From NCBI GenBank assembly GCA_028702015.1, contig JAQVPO010000042.1, positions 1 through 8,751 on the forward strand: a stretch of 8,751 nt of DNA, written 5' to 3'. The notes beneath the pieces were generated by a model. That model was not told the DNA's origin, ran no database searches, and saw nothing but the letters and a program-made list of their open reading frames with translations. The position numbers and the translations under genes were made by a program. This document shows, one piece after another, positions 1 to 6,349 of this stretch (the stretch's first letter is position 1; each line of letters starts with the position of its first letter). This stretch comes from Synergistaceae bacterium (GTDB lineage Bacteria; Synergistota; Synergistia; Synergistales; Synergistaceae).

Positions 1-3000
1 TTACCGGAGCGAAGGCGATGGCGGTCTCGACAGACGAAGGAGACGCTTATGGTGTCAACGCTTATGGCGGAAGTATAGTAAGCGGAGACATTGAAAGCAT
101 AACGGTAACGGCAAGCGACAATGCATACGGAGCGTTAGCTGAGCCTGACAGTGATATCAATCTTGTTATGAGCGGCGACATGAGCGTATCAAGCATCGCA
201 GCAGGCGAAGCGATAGGTATCGGAGCTTTCCAAGACAGCAATGTAACAGTGACCGGCCTGAGCGATCTGACAGTAGCGGCGAACGAAGGTGTCGCGGTAG
301 GAATCGAAGCATACGACATCAGCTCATCGGATGTCACGATGAACGGCAACATAAATGTAGCAGCAGACGGAAATGCATACGGAGCCTTGGCATGGGATGC
401 TTCGCAGGTCTACCTGACCGGAGCCAAGGCGATGACAGTCTCGGCGGATGCAGGAGAAGCCTACGGACTCCTTGCTCAGTACGGCAGTACGGTGAGCGCA
501 GACGTTGAAAGCATTACGGCGACGGCTACTGGAGATGCATACGGCGCGTATGCCTACAGTGAAAGCTCGATAGACGTAGTTATGTCCGGAGACATCACGG
601 TCACAAGCACCTCAGTTGGGGAAGCGGTTGGTATAGGCGCTCTGACAAGCAGTGACGTAACGATAAGAGGTCTGAAGGACCTGACAGTAGCGGCTAAAGA
701 TGGGAATGCCACTGGAATCGAAGCTCGTGACAACAGCAGAGTGTATGTTGCCATGACAGGAGATATTAGCGTTGAGGCAGTTTCAGGTGATGCATACGGA
801 GCAACAGCACAGGGTGATTCGTATATTAGCCTGATCGGAGCCAAGGCGATGTCAGTCTCGGCGGATGCAGGAGATGCTTACGGACTCTACGCATTGAACA
901 ACAGCAGCAGGATGAGAGCTGAAGTGGAAAGCATAGAAGTCACAGCAAGCGGCAAAGCATATGGTATAGTCGGAGTACTTGGCGGAGAGGTCGAAGCTAT
1001 CTTGAGCGGCGATGTGACAGTCAGGAGCACTACCTCTGGTGAAGCAGTCGGTATCGGAACAGACTACGATGGAGGTACAGTGGTCGAAGGGCTTGAAGAT
1101 CTCTTTGTATCTTCGGTTTCGGGCGATGTAGTAGGAATTGGAGCAGATAATGACGGTTACACTAAAGTCGCAATGACCGGAGACATAACGGTCGAAAGTA
1201 CCGTATCAGGAGACGCTACCGGAATCGGAGCAGATCGTGGCGGAGATGTAATAGTAACGGGACTTGAGGATCTTTTCGTTAACGCGAAGGCTGGAGCCGC
1301 AGTAGGAATTGCTGCTGACAACGAAAGCAACGTCAATGTCCAGATGGACGGTACTGCCTTTGTTGAAACAGAAGCCGGCCCGGCATACGGGATCTACGCT
1401 GACGATGAAAGCGGAGTCGTGCTTACAGGCGGGGATCTTGACGTGACAGGAACGCAGAAGGCCCGCGGACTCTACGCTGACGGTGACAGCAGTATCCGTA
1501 TGACAAACGGCGACATAGCAATAAATGAAACAGCGGACAGTGCCTATATGGAAGTCAACGACGGCGGCGCTGTCTTCCTGAGCGGTGTGACAGCAAATAC
1601 CAACGAAGGCGGGATAATCAGCGAAGACCGCACCTTGATCACTACAGACTCCTACGGCACAGTATCAGCCGACCTTGGGACAGTGATCGGCGGCAATATG
1701 ATCCATACGGGCATTGAGAGCGGTGATCTTGACATCACAATAACAGGCGGATCGAAGATCATAGGAGCTGCAAGCGCTGACATTTCAAATTCAGACGCAA
1801 GGATCAACATAACCCTAAACTCCCTTGCTGACACTGACACCTGGGAAGTCACAGCAGACTCCTACACGAACGGAACGCTGACCAACAGAGGAACAGTCGA
1901 CTACCAGAAAGTTGAAAGCCTCCTTGATTACAACAACGGAACCGAACCGGGAGACTTCAAAACAGTAACAGTTGACAACTTTGTCGGCAATGACGAAAGC
2001 GCTCCTGAAGAAATAAGAGGAATCCTGCAGATGAAAGCGGATATCAACGGTGAAGAAAACGATCTGCTCATAGCCGAAGAAACCGCGGAAGGAACAAACA
2101 GGATCGAAATCCAGAACCTTACAAACAGCGGGATCGAGCGCTCCGGAACGCTGGTTAAGGTGTATGAAGACGAAACCACTCTTGACCTCGAGATAGCAAA
2201 TCCTGACGGGGTAGACGCATCGGGTCAGTATGTAGTTGACGCGGGAGCTTGGAACTACGTGCTTACCAGCGGTGATTTCTCAGATGTAACAGGAACCGGA
2301 ACAGAGTGGTATCTGACACGGAACAGCCTGACCAGCACAGGCCAGGGAATAGTAAGTTCGATCGTACATGCTGACACATGGTACAGGGAAGTCGGCACAC
2401 TCCTCAACCGTATGGGCATCTATCGTGACGGACAGTACTACGGCGGATTCTGGTTCGAGGCTGCTGCCAACAAGCAGGAGACGGACGGCGGTTTCGGCAG
2501 CCAATATGACCAGCAGTTCACGAATTTCACAGTGGGCTGGGACAAGATGTACGCGAAAGAAAACGGAGACCTGTTCATAGGAATCATGGGCGGATACGGA
2601 AAGGCAGACAGGGACATAGGCAGCATAGGCACCACAGACCTTGAATCTACACACGCTGCACTGTACGGCATATACCGTACCCATGACGGATTCTACGCTA
2701 CGGGACTTGTCAAATACAATAAATACGACAATGACATGTCCCTCTTTGGAGTAGACAATTTCAGCAGAAAGCTTCTGGCTGAACTTGGAGAAGAGAGAGT
2801 CAAAGGCAACTGGGATCAGAACGGATACGGCGCATCTCTCCAGATAGGCAAGCGTATGGACAGGGAGAACGGATGGTACCTGGAACCTCAGGCACAGCTC
2901 TCCTGGATGAGGGTCAACGGAGAAAGCTACAGGACCAATACAGGCATACAGGTCGATATAGACGATGCGGACTCCTTCCGCGGAAGACTTGGACTGCTGG

Positions 3001-3347
3001 TAGGCCGTTCAATGAACCTGAGGGATGAAACAAAGCTTGATCTCTTCGGCAGTCTCTCTCTGGTGCATGAATTTGAAGGAGAAACAGACATAACGATGAG
3101 CGGCGGCAAATGGACAAGCGACCTCAGCGGCACATGGGGCCTTATCGGTGCAGGCTTCAACTGGAACTTCCAGCCCGGCAAATACCTCCATGGCGGACTC
3201 AGCTATGCGACAGGCGACAACCGCGACGAGCCGTGGGGAGTATACCTTGGACTTTCCGTTGAAATCGGCGGAACAAGATCGTCAAAGGAAAAGGTTGAAG
3301 AAGCTGTAGCGGAAACAGAAGCTGAAGCGGAAGCCAAGGCAGAGTAA
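1..3347 (+). CDS. Autotransporter (type Va) adhesin-like protein, 5' end outside the window
   Basis: This is the C-terminal 1109+ residues of an outer-membrane autotransporter. The reading frame is open to the window edge (first full codon at 3). The ATG at 18 is internal to a repeat (T-G-A-K-A-M, matching copies at 423 and 840), so it is not the start. Counting from that Met, residues 1-523 are repeated turns with a conserved G-(D/E)-A-x-G core, which suggests a beta-solenoid passenger. Residues about 645-770 resemble the pertactin-type stem/autochaperone region (FKTVTVDNF, ILQMKADI, NDLLIAEE, then a W-Y-L near 768). Residues about 775-1085 are the beta-barrel, with alternating aromatic/polar strands and a last strand near GVYLGLSVEIGG. 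A 24-residue Glu/Ala-rich tail follows the barrel, whereas most barrels end at the last strand. The passenger would be exposed at the cell surface. Adhesion is inferred from architecture only; no protease or other enzymatic motif is visible in the part seen. Confidence 0.9.
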   Translation, partial: TGAKAMAVSTDEGDAYGVNAYGGSIVSGDIESITVTASDNAYGALAEPDSDINLVMSGDMSVSSIAAGEAIGIGAFQDSNVTVTGLSDLTVAANEGVAVGIEAYDISSSDVTMNGNINVAADGNAYGALAWDASQVYLTGAKAMTVSADAGEAYGLLAQYGSTVSADVESITATATGDAYGAYAYSESSIDVVMSGDITVTSTSVGEAVGIGALTSSDVTIRGLKDLTVAAKDGNATGIEARDNSRVYVAMTGDISVEAVSGDAYGATAQGDSYISLIGAKAMSVSADAGDAYGLYALNNSSRMRAEVESIEVTASGKAYGIVGVLGGEVEAILSGDVTVRSTTSGEAVGIGTDYDGGTVVEGLEDLFVSSVSGDVVGIGADNDGYTKVAMTGDITVESTVSGDATGIGADRGGDVIVTGLEDLFVNAKAGAAVGIAADNESNVNVQMDGTAFVETEAGPAYGIYADDESGVVLTGGDLDVTGTQKARGLYADGDSSIRMTNGDIAINETADSAYMEVNDGGAVFLSGVTANTNEGGIISEDRTLITTDSYGTVSADLGTVIGGNMIHTGIESGDLDITITGGSKIIGAASADISNSDARINITLNSLADTDTWEVTADSYTNGTLTNRGTVDYQKVESLLDYNNGTEPGDFKTVTVDNFVGNDESAPEEIRGILQMKADINGEENDLLIAEETAEGTNRIEIQNLTNSGIERSGTLVKVYEDETTLDLEIANPDGVDASGQYVVDAGAWNYVLTSGDFSDVTGTGTEWYLTRNSLTSTGQGIVSSIVHADTWYREVGTLLNRMGIYRDGQYYGGFWFEAAANKQETDGGFGSQYDQQFTNFTVGWDKMYAKENGDLFIGIMGGYGKADRDIGSIGTTDLESTHAALYGIYRTHDGFYATGLVKYNKYDNDMSLFGVDNFSRKLLAELGEERVKGNWDQNGYGASLQIGKRMDRENGWYLEPQAQLSWMRVNGESYRTNTGIQVDIDDADSFRGRLGLLVGRSMNLRDETKLDLFGSLSLVHEFEGETDITMSGGKWTSDLSGTWGLIGAGFNWNFQPGKYLHGGLSYATGDNRDEPWGVYLGLSVEIGGTRSSKEKVEEAVAETEAEAEAKAE
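3..1586 (+). repeat. Tandem beta-solenoid repeats with a five-unit higher-order period
   Basis: About 19 in-frame units of 25-30 codons fill this part of the autotransporter. They fall into five types by their first residues: AKAM, (V/I)ESI, D(M/I)xV, LxDLxV and (D/N)I(S/N)V. The order of five is repeated, so there is a longer period: AKAM blocks begin at 9, 423 and 840 (spacings 414 and 417 bp, 138 and 139 codons). Over the first 48 bases the second and third AKAM blocks agree at 45 positions, while the first and second agree at 36. In the third round a two-unit block (D-type plus L-type, 57 codons) is present twice, at 1011-1181 and 1182-1352. The last units (about 1353-1586) are more diverged. 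Lengths are all multiples of three, so copy-number change would keep the frame. Confidence 0.9.
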
Positions 3348-3430
3348 ATAGCTGCAGCGGCTGGCAATGATACAAAAAGCAGCGGGGCTGTAAATATCCG
3401 GACTCGGAGATAAAGGCAGGCTGTTTTTAA

Positions 3431-3475
3431 AAGAGGCGCGGGGCTGAATAAAGGCCCCGCGCCTCTTGAGTTTTT
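3431..3475 (+). terminator. Strong intrinsic terminator after the autotransporter gene
   Basis: A perfect 14-bp GC-rich stem (3431-3444 with 3454-3467) with a 9-base loop is followed by GAG and five Ts (3471-3475). It lies 84 bases after the autotransporter stop codon and should end that transcript. Confidence 0.92.
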
Positions 3476-3536
3476 CTGCGCATCAAAATATCTGATCTGG
3501 CAGATGTTTCGTTTTGAATGAAAATAGACGATTATT

Positions 3537-3575
3537 CGCAAAATTCTGTAATATATCTGCAGTTGTGCGCAAAAT
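3537..3575 (+). repeat. Direct repeat CGCAAAAT, two copies 31 bp apart
   Basis: Identical octamers lie at 3537-3544 and 3568-3575, just upstream of and overlapping the probable -35 of the next gene. A second short direct repeat, AAAATAGA, starts at 3521 and 3571. A step of about three helical turns would suit a dimeric regulator on one DNA face, but short AT-rich octamers can recur by chance. Confidence 0.35.
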
Positions 3576-3644
3576 AGAGAAACATGTATAATAATTCACG
3601 TACTTTTGTAAAATGCAGGCGGTATGCCTGTGAAAATACATCCC

Positions 3645-3651
3645 AGGGAGG
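3645..3651 (+). promoter_or_regulatory. Ribosome binding site that fixes the start at 3662
   Basis: AGGGAGG lies 10 bases before ATG 3662. An in-frame ATG at 3584 overlaps the promoter -10 and has no Shine-Dalgarno, so translation must begin at 3662. Confidence 0.85.
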
Positions 3652-3661
3652 TTGTTCTGAA

Positions 3662-4582
3662 ATGGAACAGATTCGTACGCTAGACGCATTGCTTGAGTAT
3701 GCAAAAGAAGTAGGCCCTAAAAAGATCAGCGTTGCATGTGCCGAAGATGCTGAAGTAATGGAAGCAGTAGAAAATGCACGCAAGGCTGGTATCGCGAACG
3801 CATTTCTCGTAGGCAATGCCGACAAGATCAAAGAAGTTGCTGACAAGCTCGGTATTGACCTCGCAAACTATGATATAGTCGATGAAAGAGGCGGAGAAGC
3901 CGCTGCGGCTCTTAAGGCAGTCGAGCTGGTATCGAGCGGACAGGCCCAGATAGTCATGAAGGGCATGGTAGCTACAGCGAACTTCCTCAGAGGTATACTC
4001 AACAAGGAAAAGGGACTTCGCTCAGGGAAAACGCTTTCCCACGTATACATCCATGAGATCAAAGGTTACGACAGGATCTTCTTCATATCAGATCCGGCGT
4101 TCAACATGTATCCTGACCTTAAGATAAAGATCGACATAGTTAAAAACGTAGTGGAACTCGCCCATGCTTTCGGAGTAAGCTGTCCCAAGGTTGCAGCTCT
4201 TGCAGCTGTAGAGGTTGTCAACCCTGATATGCCCCCGACCATAGATGCTTCGCTCCTCACACAGATGAACCGCCGCGGACAGATCAAGGGATGCCTGATC
4301 GACGGACCTCTTGCACTTGACAACGCAGTATCTCCGGAATCGGCACATCACAAGGGGATCAAGTCTGAAGTTGCAGGGTATGCAGATATCCTCCATGTTC
4401 CCACCATTGAGTCTGGAAATATGCTTGCCAAGGCAATAGTCTACTTCTCAGAGAACAAGACTGCAGGGATTGTCCTCGGCGCAGCGGCGCCGGTAGTTTT
4501 GACAAGCCGTGCAGACTCAGCTGAGACAAAACTTCTCTCTATAGCTTCAGCCGTCGCTCTTGCGGCTCACCAGGGAAGGTAA
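3662..4582 (+). CDS. ptb: Phosphate butyryltransferase / phosphate acetyltransferase family protein
   Basis: A 306-residue cytoplasmic enzyme of the PTA/PTB family, which exchanges the CoA of an acyl-CoA for phosphate to give an acyl phosphate, usually paired with an acyl kinase that makes ATP. The length matches Ptb (about 300 residues) rather than full Pta. Recognisable segments are KGMVATANF (100-108), DGPLALDNAVS (214-224) and the C-terminal signature GAAAPVVLTSRADS (273-286) followed by KLLSIASA. There is no N-terminal enoyl-CoA hydratase-like (MaoC) domain, though databases often label this group bifunctional enoyl-CoA hydratase/phosphate acetyltransferase. The start at 3662 is supported by a good ribosome site. 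The gene appears monocistronic: own promoter, own terminator, and no acyl kinase gene adjacent. The family assignment is firm. The acyl group (acetyl, propionyl, butyryl or branched chain from amino-acid fermentation) cannot be told from sequence alone. Confidence 0.88.
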   Translation: MEQIRTLDALLEYAKEVGPKKISVACAEDAEVMEAVENARKAGIANAFLVGNADKIKEVADKLGIDLANYDIVDERGGEAAAALKAVELVSSGQAQIVMKGMVATANFLRGILNKEKGLRSGKTLSHVYIHEIKGYDRIFFISDPAFNMYPDLKIKIDIVKNVVELAHAFGVSCPKVAALAAVEVVNPDMPPTIDASLLTQMNRRGQIKGCLIDGPLALDNAVSPESAHHKGIKSEVAGYADILHVPTIESGNMLAKAIVYFSENKTAGIVLGAAAPVVLTSRADSAETKLLSIASAVALAAHQGR

Positions 4583-4609
4583 AAACGCTCAGCCGTCAGA
4601 TAAAATAAT

Positions 4610-4640
4610 AAAGAGGGCGGTATTCCGCCCTCTTTTATTT
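4610..4640 (+). terminator. Intrinsic terminator after the phosphotransacylase gene
   Basis: An 11-bp perfect stem (4610-4620 with 4625-4635) closes a 4-base TATT loop, and the T-rich run TTTTATTTT follows. It starts 28 bases after the stop codon. The upstream A-rich tract could also give some termination on the other strand. Confidence 0.9.
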
Positions 4641-4658
4641 TAAATCAGGAAGGTAAGA

Positions 4659-5471
4659 ATGAAAAAAATCCAGGAATGCTGCCCGAATATTCAAGAATAT
4701 CTTATTTCGGGGACCTTTGGCGATAAAGAGGTCCGGGTCGTTTCCTGCCTTCCGGAAGAGCCTAACGGGGTCCAGGTCATTCTGCTCCATGGAGTGCACA
4801 GCAGTGCGAATATGAGCGAACATAATAAATTCAGCCTGCTTTCCAAGCTGCTTTCAGACAGAGGATACACGCCATGGCTGGTAGAGACGAGCCGAAAGAT
4901 CAGAAATCGCCAGGATTTTTCCAATGATGTATCTCAATGGATCAAAAAAGCCTTTTCAGGAAAAACCTTTGCTCAGGAACAGCAGGATGTATTTAACGCC
5001 ATATGCGGCATTAGCTCAGTAACGCCTGAGAGGCCTATCTGGATATGGGGTTTTTCTCTCGGAGGCATCATTGCGATTGCGGCGGCTTCTCAGAATTTAA
5101 ACTGCGGCAGAGCCGGCGGATCACCTCTTCCTGAAAGGATAATAATCAGCGGGACAGGACTTAGAGCCTTTGAAGATGTTGAGGAACGAATGATGTCGCT
5201 TCCGATCCTTTCAACTCTACGTTCAGAAATAGCGCCGAATATGCTCTCTCTTGTTAAAGCCAAGGGACTGATTTCATTCAGGGGAAGCTGTGATGAAATA
5301 TTTTCGGAGGAAAGCTGCCGTGGAGTGCTGAAAGAAGTCAGCATACCAGAGAGGGAGAAACATTTCTTCATCATAGAAGGAGCGGACCATTCTTTCCGTA
5401 CCAGAAACGGCAAGGCTGACCCGAATATAATGAGAGAGATGGTCGATCATATAGCCAAGACCTGGACGTAG
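4659..5471 (+). CDS. Alpha/beta hydrolase, cytoplasmic, substrate unknown
   Basis: A 270-residue serine hydrolase of the alpha/beta fold. The strand-turn LLHGVHSSA (42-50) carries the HG oxyanion motif. The nucleophile elbow is G-F-S-L-G-G with Ser133. The likely acid is Asp212 (in RGSCDEIF) and the likely general base His244 (in EGADHSF), so the triad is complete and correctly ordered. There is no signal peptide or membrane segment, so it should act in the cytoplasm. The start ATG has AGGAAGG five bases upstream (4647-4653). Only 18 bases separate the T-tract of the preceding terminator from the start codon and no clear promoter is seen there, so expression may depend on readthrough or on a weak TAAAAT at 4601-4606 before the hairpin. 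The protein could be an esterase, thioesterase or acyl-peptidase-like hydrolase; the sequence does not decide. Confidence 0.82.
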   Translation: MKKIQECCPNIQEYLISGTFGDKEVRVVSCLPEEPNGVQVILLHGVHSSANMSEHNKFSLLSKLLSDRGYTPWLVETSRKIRNRQDFSNDVSQWIKKAFSGKTFAQEQQDVFNAICGISSVTPERPIWIWGFSLGGIIAIAAASQNLNCGRAGGSPLPERIIISGTGLRAFEDVEERMMSLPILSTLRSEIAPNMLSLVKAKGLISFRGSCDEIFSEESCRGVLKEVSIPEREKHFFIIEGADHSFRTRNGKADPNIMREMVDHIAKTWT

Positions 5472-5476
5472 CTCTG

Positions 5477-5485
5477 TGATAAAAT
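5477..5485 (+). promoter_or_regulatory. Extended -10 promoter for the M23 peptidase gene
   Basis: TGATAAAAT (TGn plus TAAAAT) lies in the 50-base gap between the hydrolase stop and the peptidase start. The corresponding -35 position (AAGACC at 5457-5462, 17-base spacer) is poor, as is common with extended -10 elements. It would give a leader of roughly 30 bases. Confidence 0.55.
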
Positions 5486-5507
5486 GATCGGACCGTTCCT
5501 GCAATAC

Positions 5508-5515
5508 GGGGGAGG
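5508..5515 (+). promoter_or_regulatory. Ribosome binding site choosing ATG 5522 over TTG 5519
   Basis: GGGGGAGG ends six bases before ATG 5522 but only three before the in-frame TTG at 5519, so the ATG is the better start. Confidence 0.75.
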
Positions 5516-5521
5516 TCTTTG

Positions 5522-6232
5522 ATGGATCGCGTTGGTAAGACGTACTGCTGTTCTTTATATTGCACGACACAAAAATACGGCGCTTTAAAAAACTTTTTTG
5601 ATCTTCCGATCAGAAGAGTTTGCGCTATATTTTTAATGCTTCTTTTTACACTTCTCACCCCGCTTGAACTGCAAGCAAAACAGGTAGATTACCAGGCCCT
5701 TCAGGAAGACCCTATTGAGACAGCCTACAGAAATCTTGCCTCGCCAGGCGAGATAGAATGGGATGAAGAAGAGATGGTCAGCGGGGGCGCGCCCCAGATA
5801 ATAAGCAATATGAAATGGCCCATGGCTTCAGGGGAAATTTCAAGCTTTTTCAGCAGGACGAGGTCAAAAGGCAGGAGGAAGCACCTTGGCATAGACATAA
5901 TTGCTCCGAGGGATACCCCGATATATGCTGTACTTGACGGTGTCGTTGAGGTGGCATCAAATGGAGGAAAAGGGTTCCGAGGCTATGGAAAAGTCATAAT
6001 CATAAACCACTCCGGCCAGCTCTGGACGCTTTACTCGCACTGTTCTTCAATGAAAGTAAAGGTCGGACAGAGGATAAAACAGGGAGATTTGATAGCTGCT
6101 GTCGGCAGGACAGGAAGAGCAACCACGAACCACCTGCATTTCGAGGTCCGCAATTCGAAAGGAACGGCTCTTGATCCAATGAAATATCTTCCGGAATCAG
6201 GAACTCTGCCTAAGAATCTTTTTAAGAGATAG
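5522..6232 (+). CDS. M23 family zinc metallopeptidase (LytM-type murein hydrolase), exported
   Basis: A 236-residue exported peptidase expected to cut peptide cross-links in peptidoglycan. Residues about 32-52 form a hydrophobic segment ending in L-Q-A before K-Q, compatible with a signal peptidase I site or an anchor. The catalytic domain spans about 97-225. Zinc ligands are His121 and Asp125 in HLGID plus His206 in HLHFEV. The catalytic histidines are His173 in YSH and His204. All five are present, so this is an active-type enzyme and not a degenerate EnvC/NlpD-like activator. There is no LysM or coiled-coil region; a short acidic linker (about 77-85) precedes the domain. The 31 residues before the hydrophobic segment are long for a signal peptide and carry three cysteines (9, 10, 14). 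No better internal start is visible. The gene probably has its own promoter just upstream. Confidence 0.9.
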   Translation: MDRVGKTYCCSLYCTTQKYGALKNFFDLPIRRVCAIFLMLLFTLLTPLELQAKQVDYQALQEDPIETAYRNLASPGEIEWDEEEMVSGGAPQIISNMKWPMASGEISSFFSRTRSKGRRKHLGIDIIAPRDTPIYAVLDGVVEVASNGGKGFRGYGKVIIINHSGQLWTLYSHCSSMKVKVGQRIKQGDLIAAVGRTGRATTNHLHFEVRNSKGTALDPMKYLPESGTLPKNLFKR

Positions 6233-6250
6233 CTTTTGCTTTGTTAAAAT
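6222..6250 (+). promoter_or_regulatory. Promoter for the two-domain secreted protein gene
   Basis: An extended -10, TGTTAAAAT (6242-6250), is preceded at a 17-base spacing by TTAAGA (6222-6227), four of six matches to a -35. The -35 overlaps the end of the peptidase gene. A weaker second candidate is TTTACA at 6282-6287 with TATCAA at 6305-6310. No terminator is visible between the peptidase gene and this promoter, so readthrough from the peptidase gene is also possible. Confidence 0.55.
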
Positions 6251-6332
6251 CCTATGATCTGATGATAAATTTGTATGCTTTTTTACATCAAACTGTTAGA
6301 ATTTTATCAATATCAATTAATAAATCATCTTT

Positions 6333-6339
6333 GGGAGAG
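6333..6339 (+). promoter_or_regulatory. Ribosome binding site that fixes the start at 6350
   Basis: GGGAGAG lies 10 bases before ATG 6350, directly ahead of a signal peptide. The in-frame ATG at 6275 has no Shine-Dalgarno and would bury the signal peptide, so it is not used. Confidence 0.75.
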
Positions 6340-6349
6340 TGACAAGTCC

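Larger units (their letters stand above)
3476..3661 (+). promoter_or_regulatory. Promoter region of the phosphotransacylase gene
   Basis: Together with the terminator before it, this makes a 314-base gene-free stretch (3348-3661). A TATAAT at 3587-3592, directly preceded by TG, is the best -10. TTGTGC at 3563-3568 with an 18-base spacer is a weak -35. AT-rich sequence runs upstream. CGCAAAAT occurs at 3537-3544 and again at 3568-3575, a 31-bp step. ATCTG or its complement CAGAT occurs at 3490, 3495, 3501 and 3555, including a dyad ATCTG-G-CAGAT at 3495-3505. These could be operator sites, but no known regulator can be assigned. The stretch 3348-3430 shows nothing recognisable. Confidence 0.6.

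Noticed and set aside
18..20. ATG at 18 as the start of the autotransporter gene
   Set aside because: The codons before it (3-17) continue the repeat (T-G-A-K-A, as before 432 and 849), and there is no ribosome site or signal peptide. The gene is cut by the window.
3..1586. Possible CRISPR array or non-coding repeat array
   Set aside because: The repeats are in frame, encode conserved Gly/Ala turns, vary at the DNA level and have no constant repeat with unique spacers.
2280..2684. 134-codon cysteine-rich reading frame on the - strand
   Set aside because: It lies opposite the autotransporter barrel. The Cys/Val richness comes from the complement of Thr/Ala/Asp codons, and there is no start signal.
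3348..3430. Small RNA or small gene between the autotransporter stop and its terminator
   Set aside because: There are only short imperfect dyads, a 9-base repeat (GCGGGGCTG at 3382 and 3438) and no promoter or ribosome site; it is best read as a 3' untranslated region.
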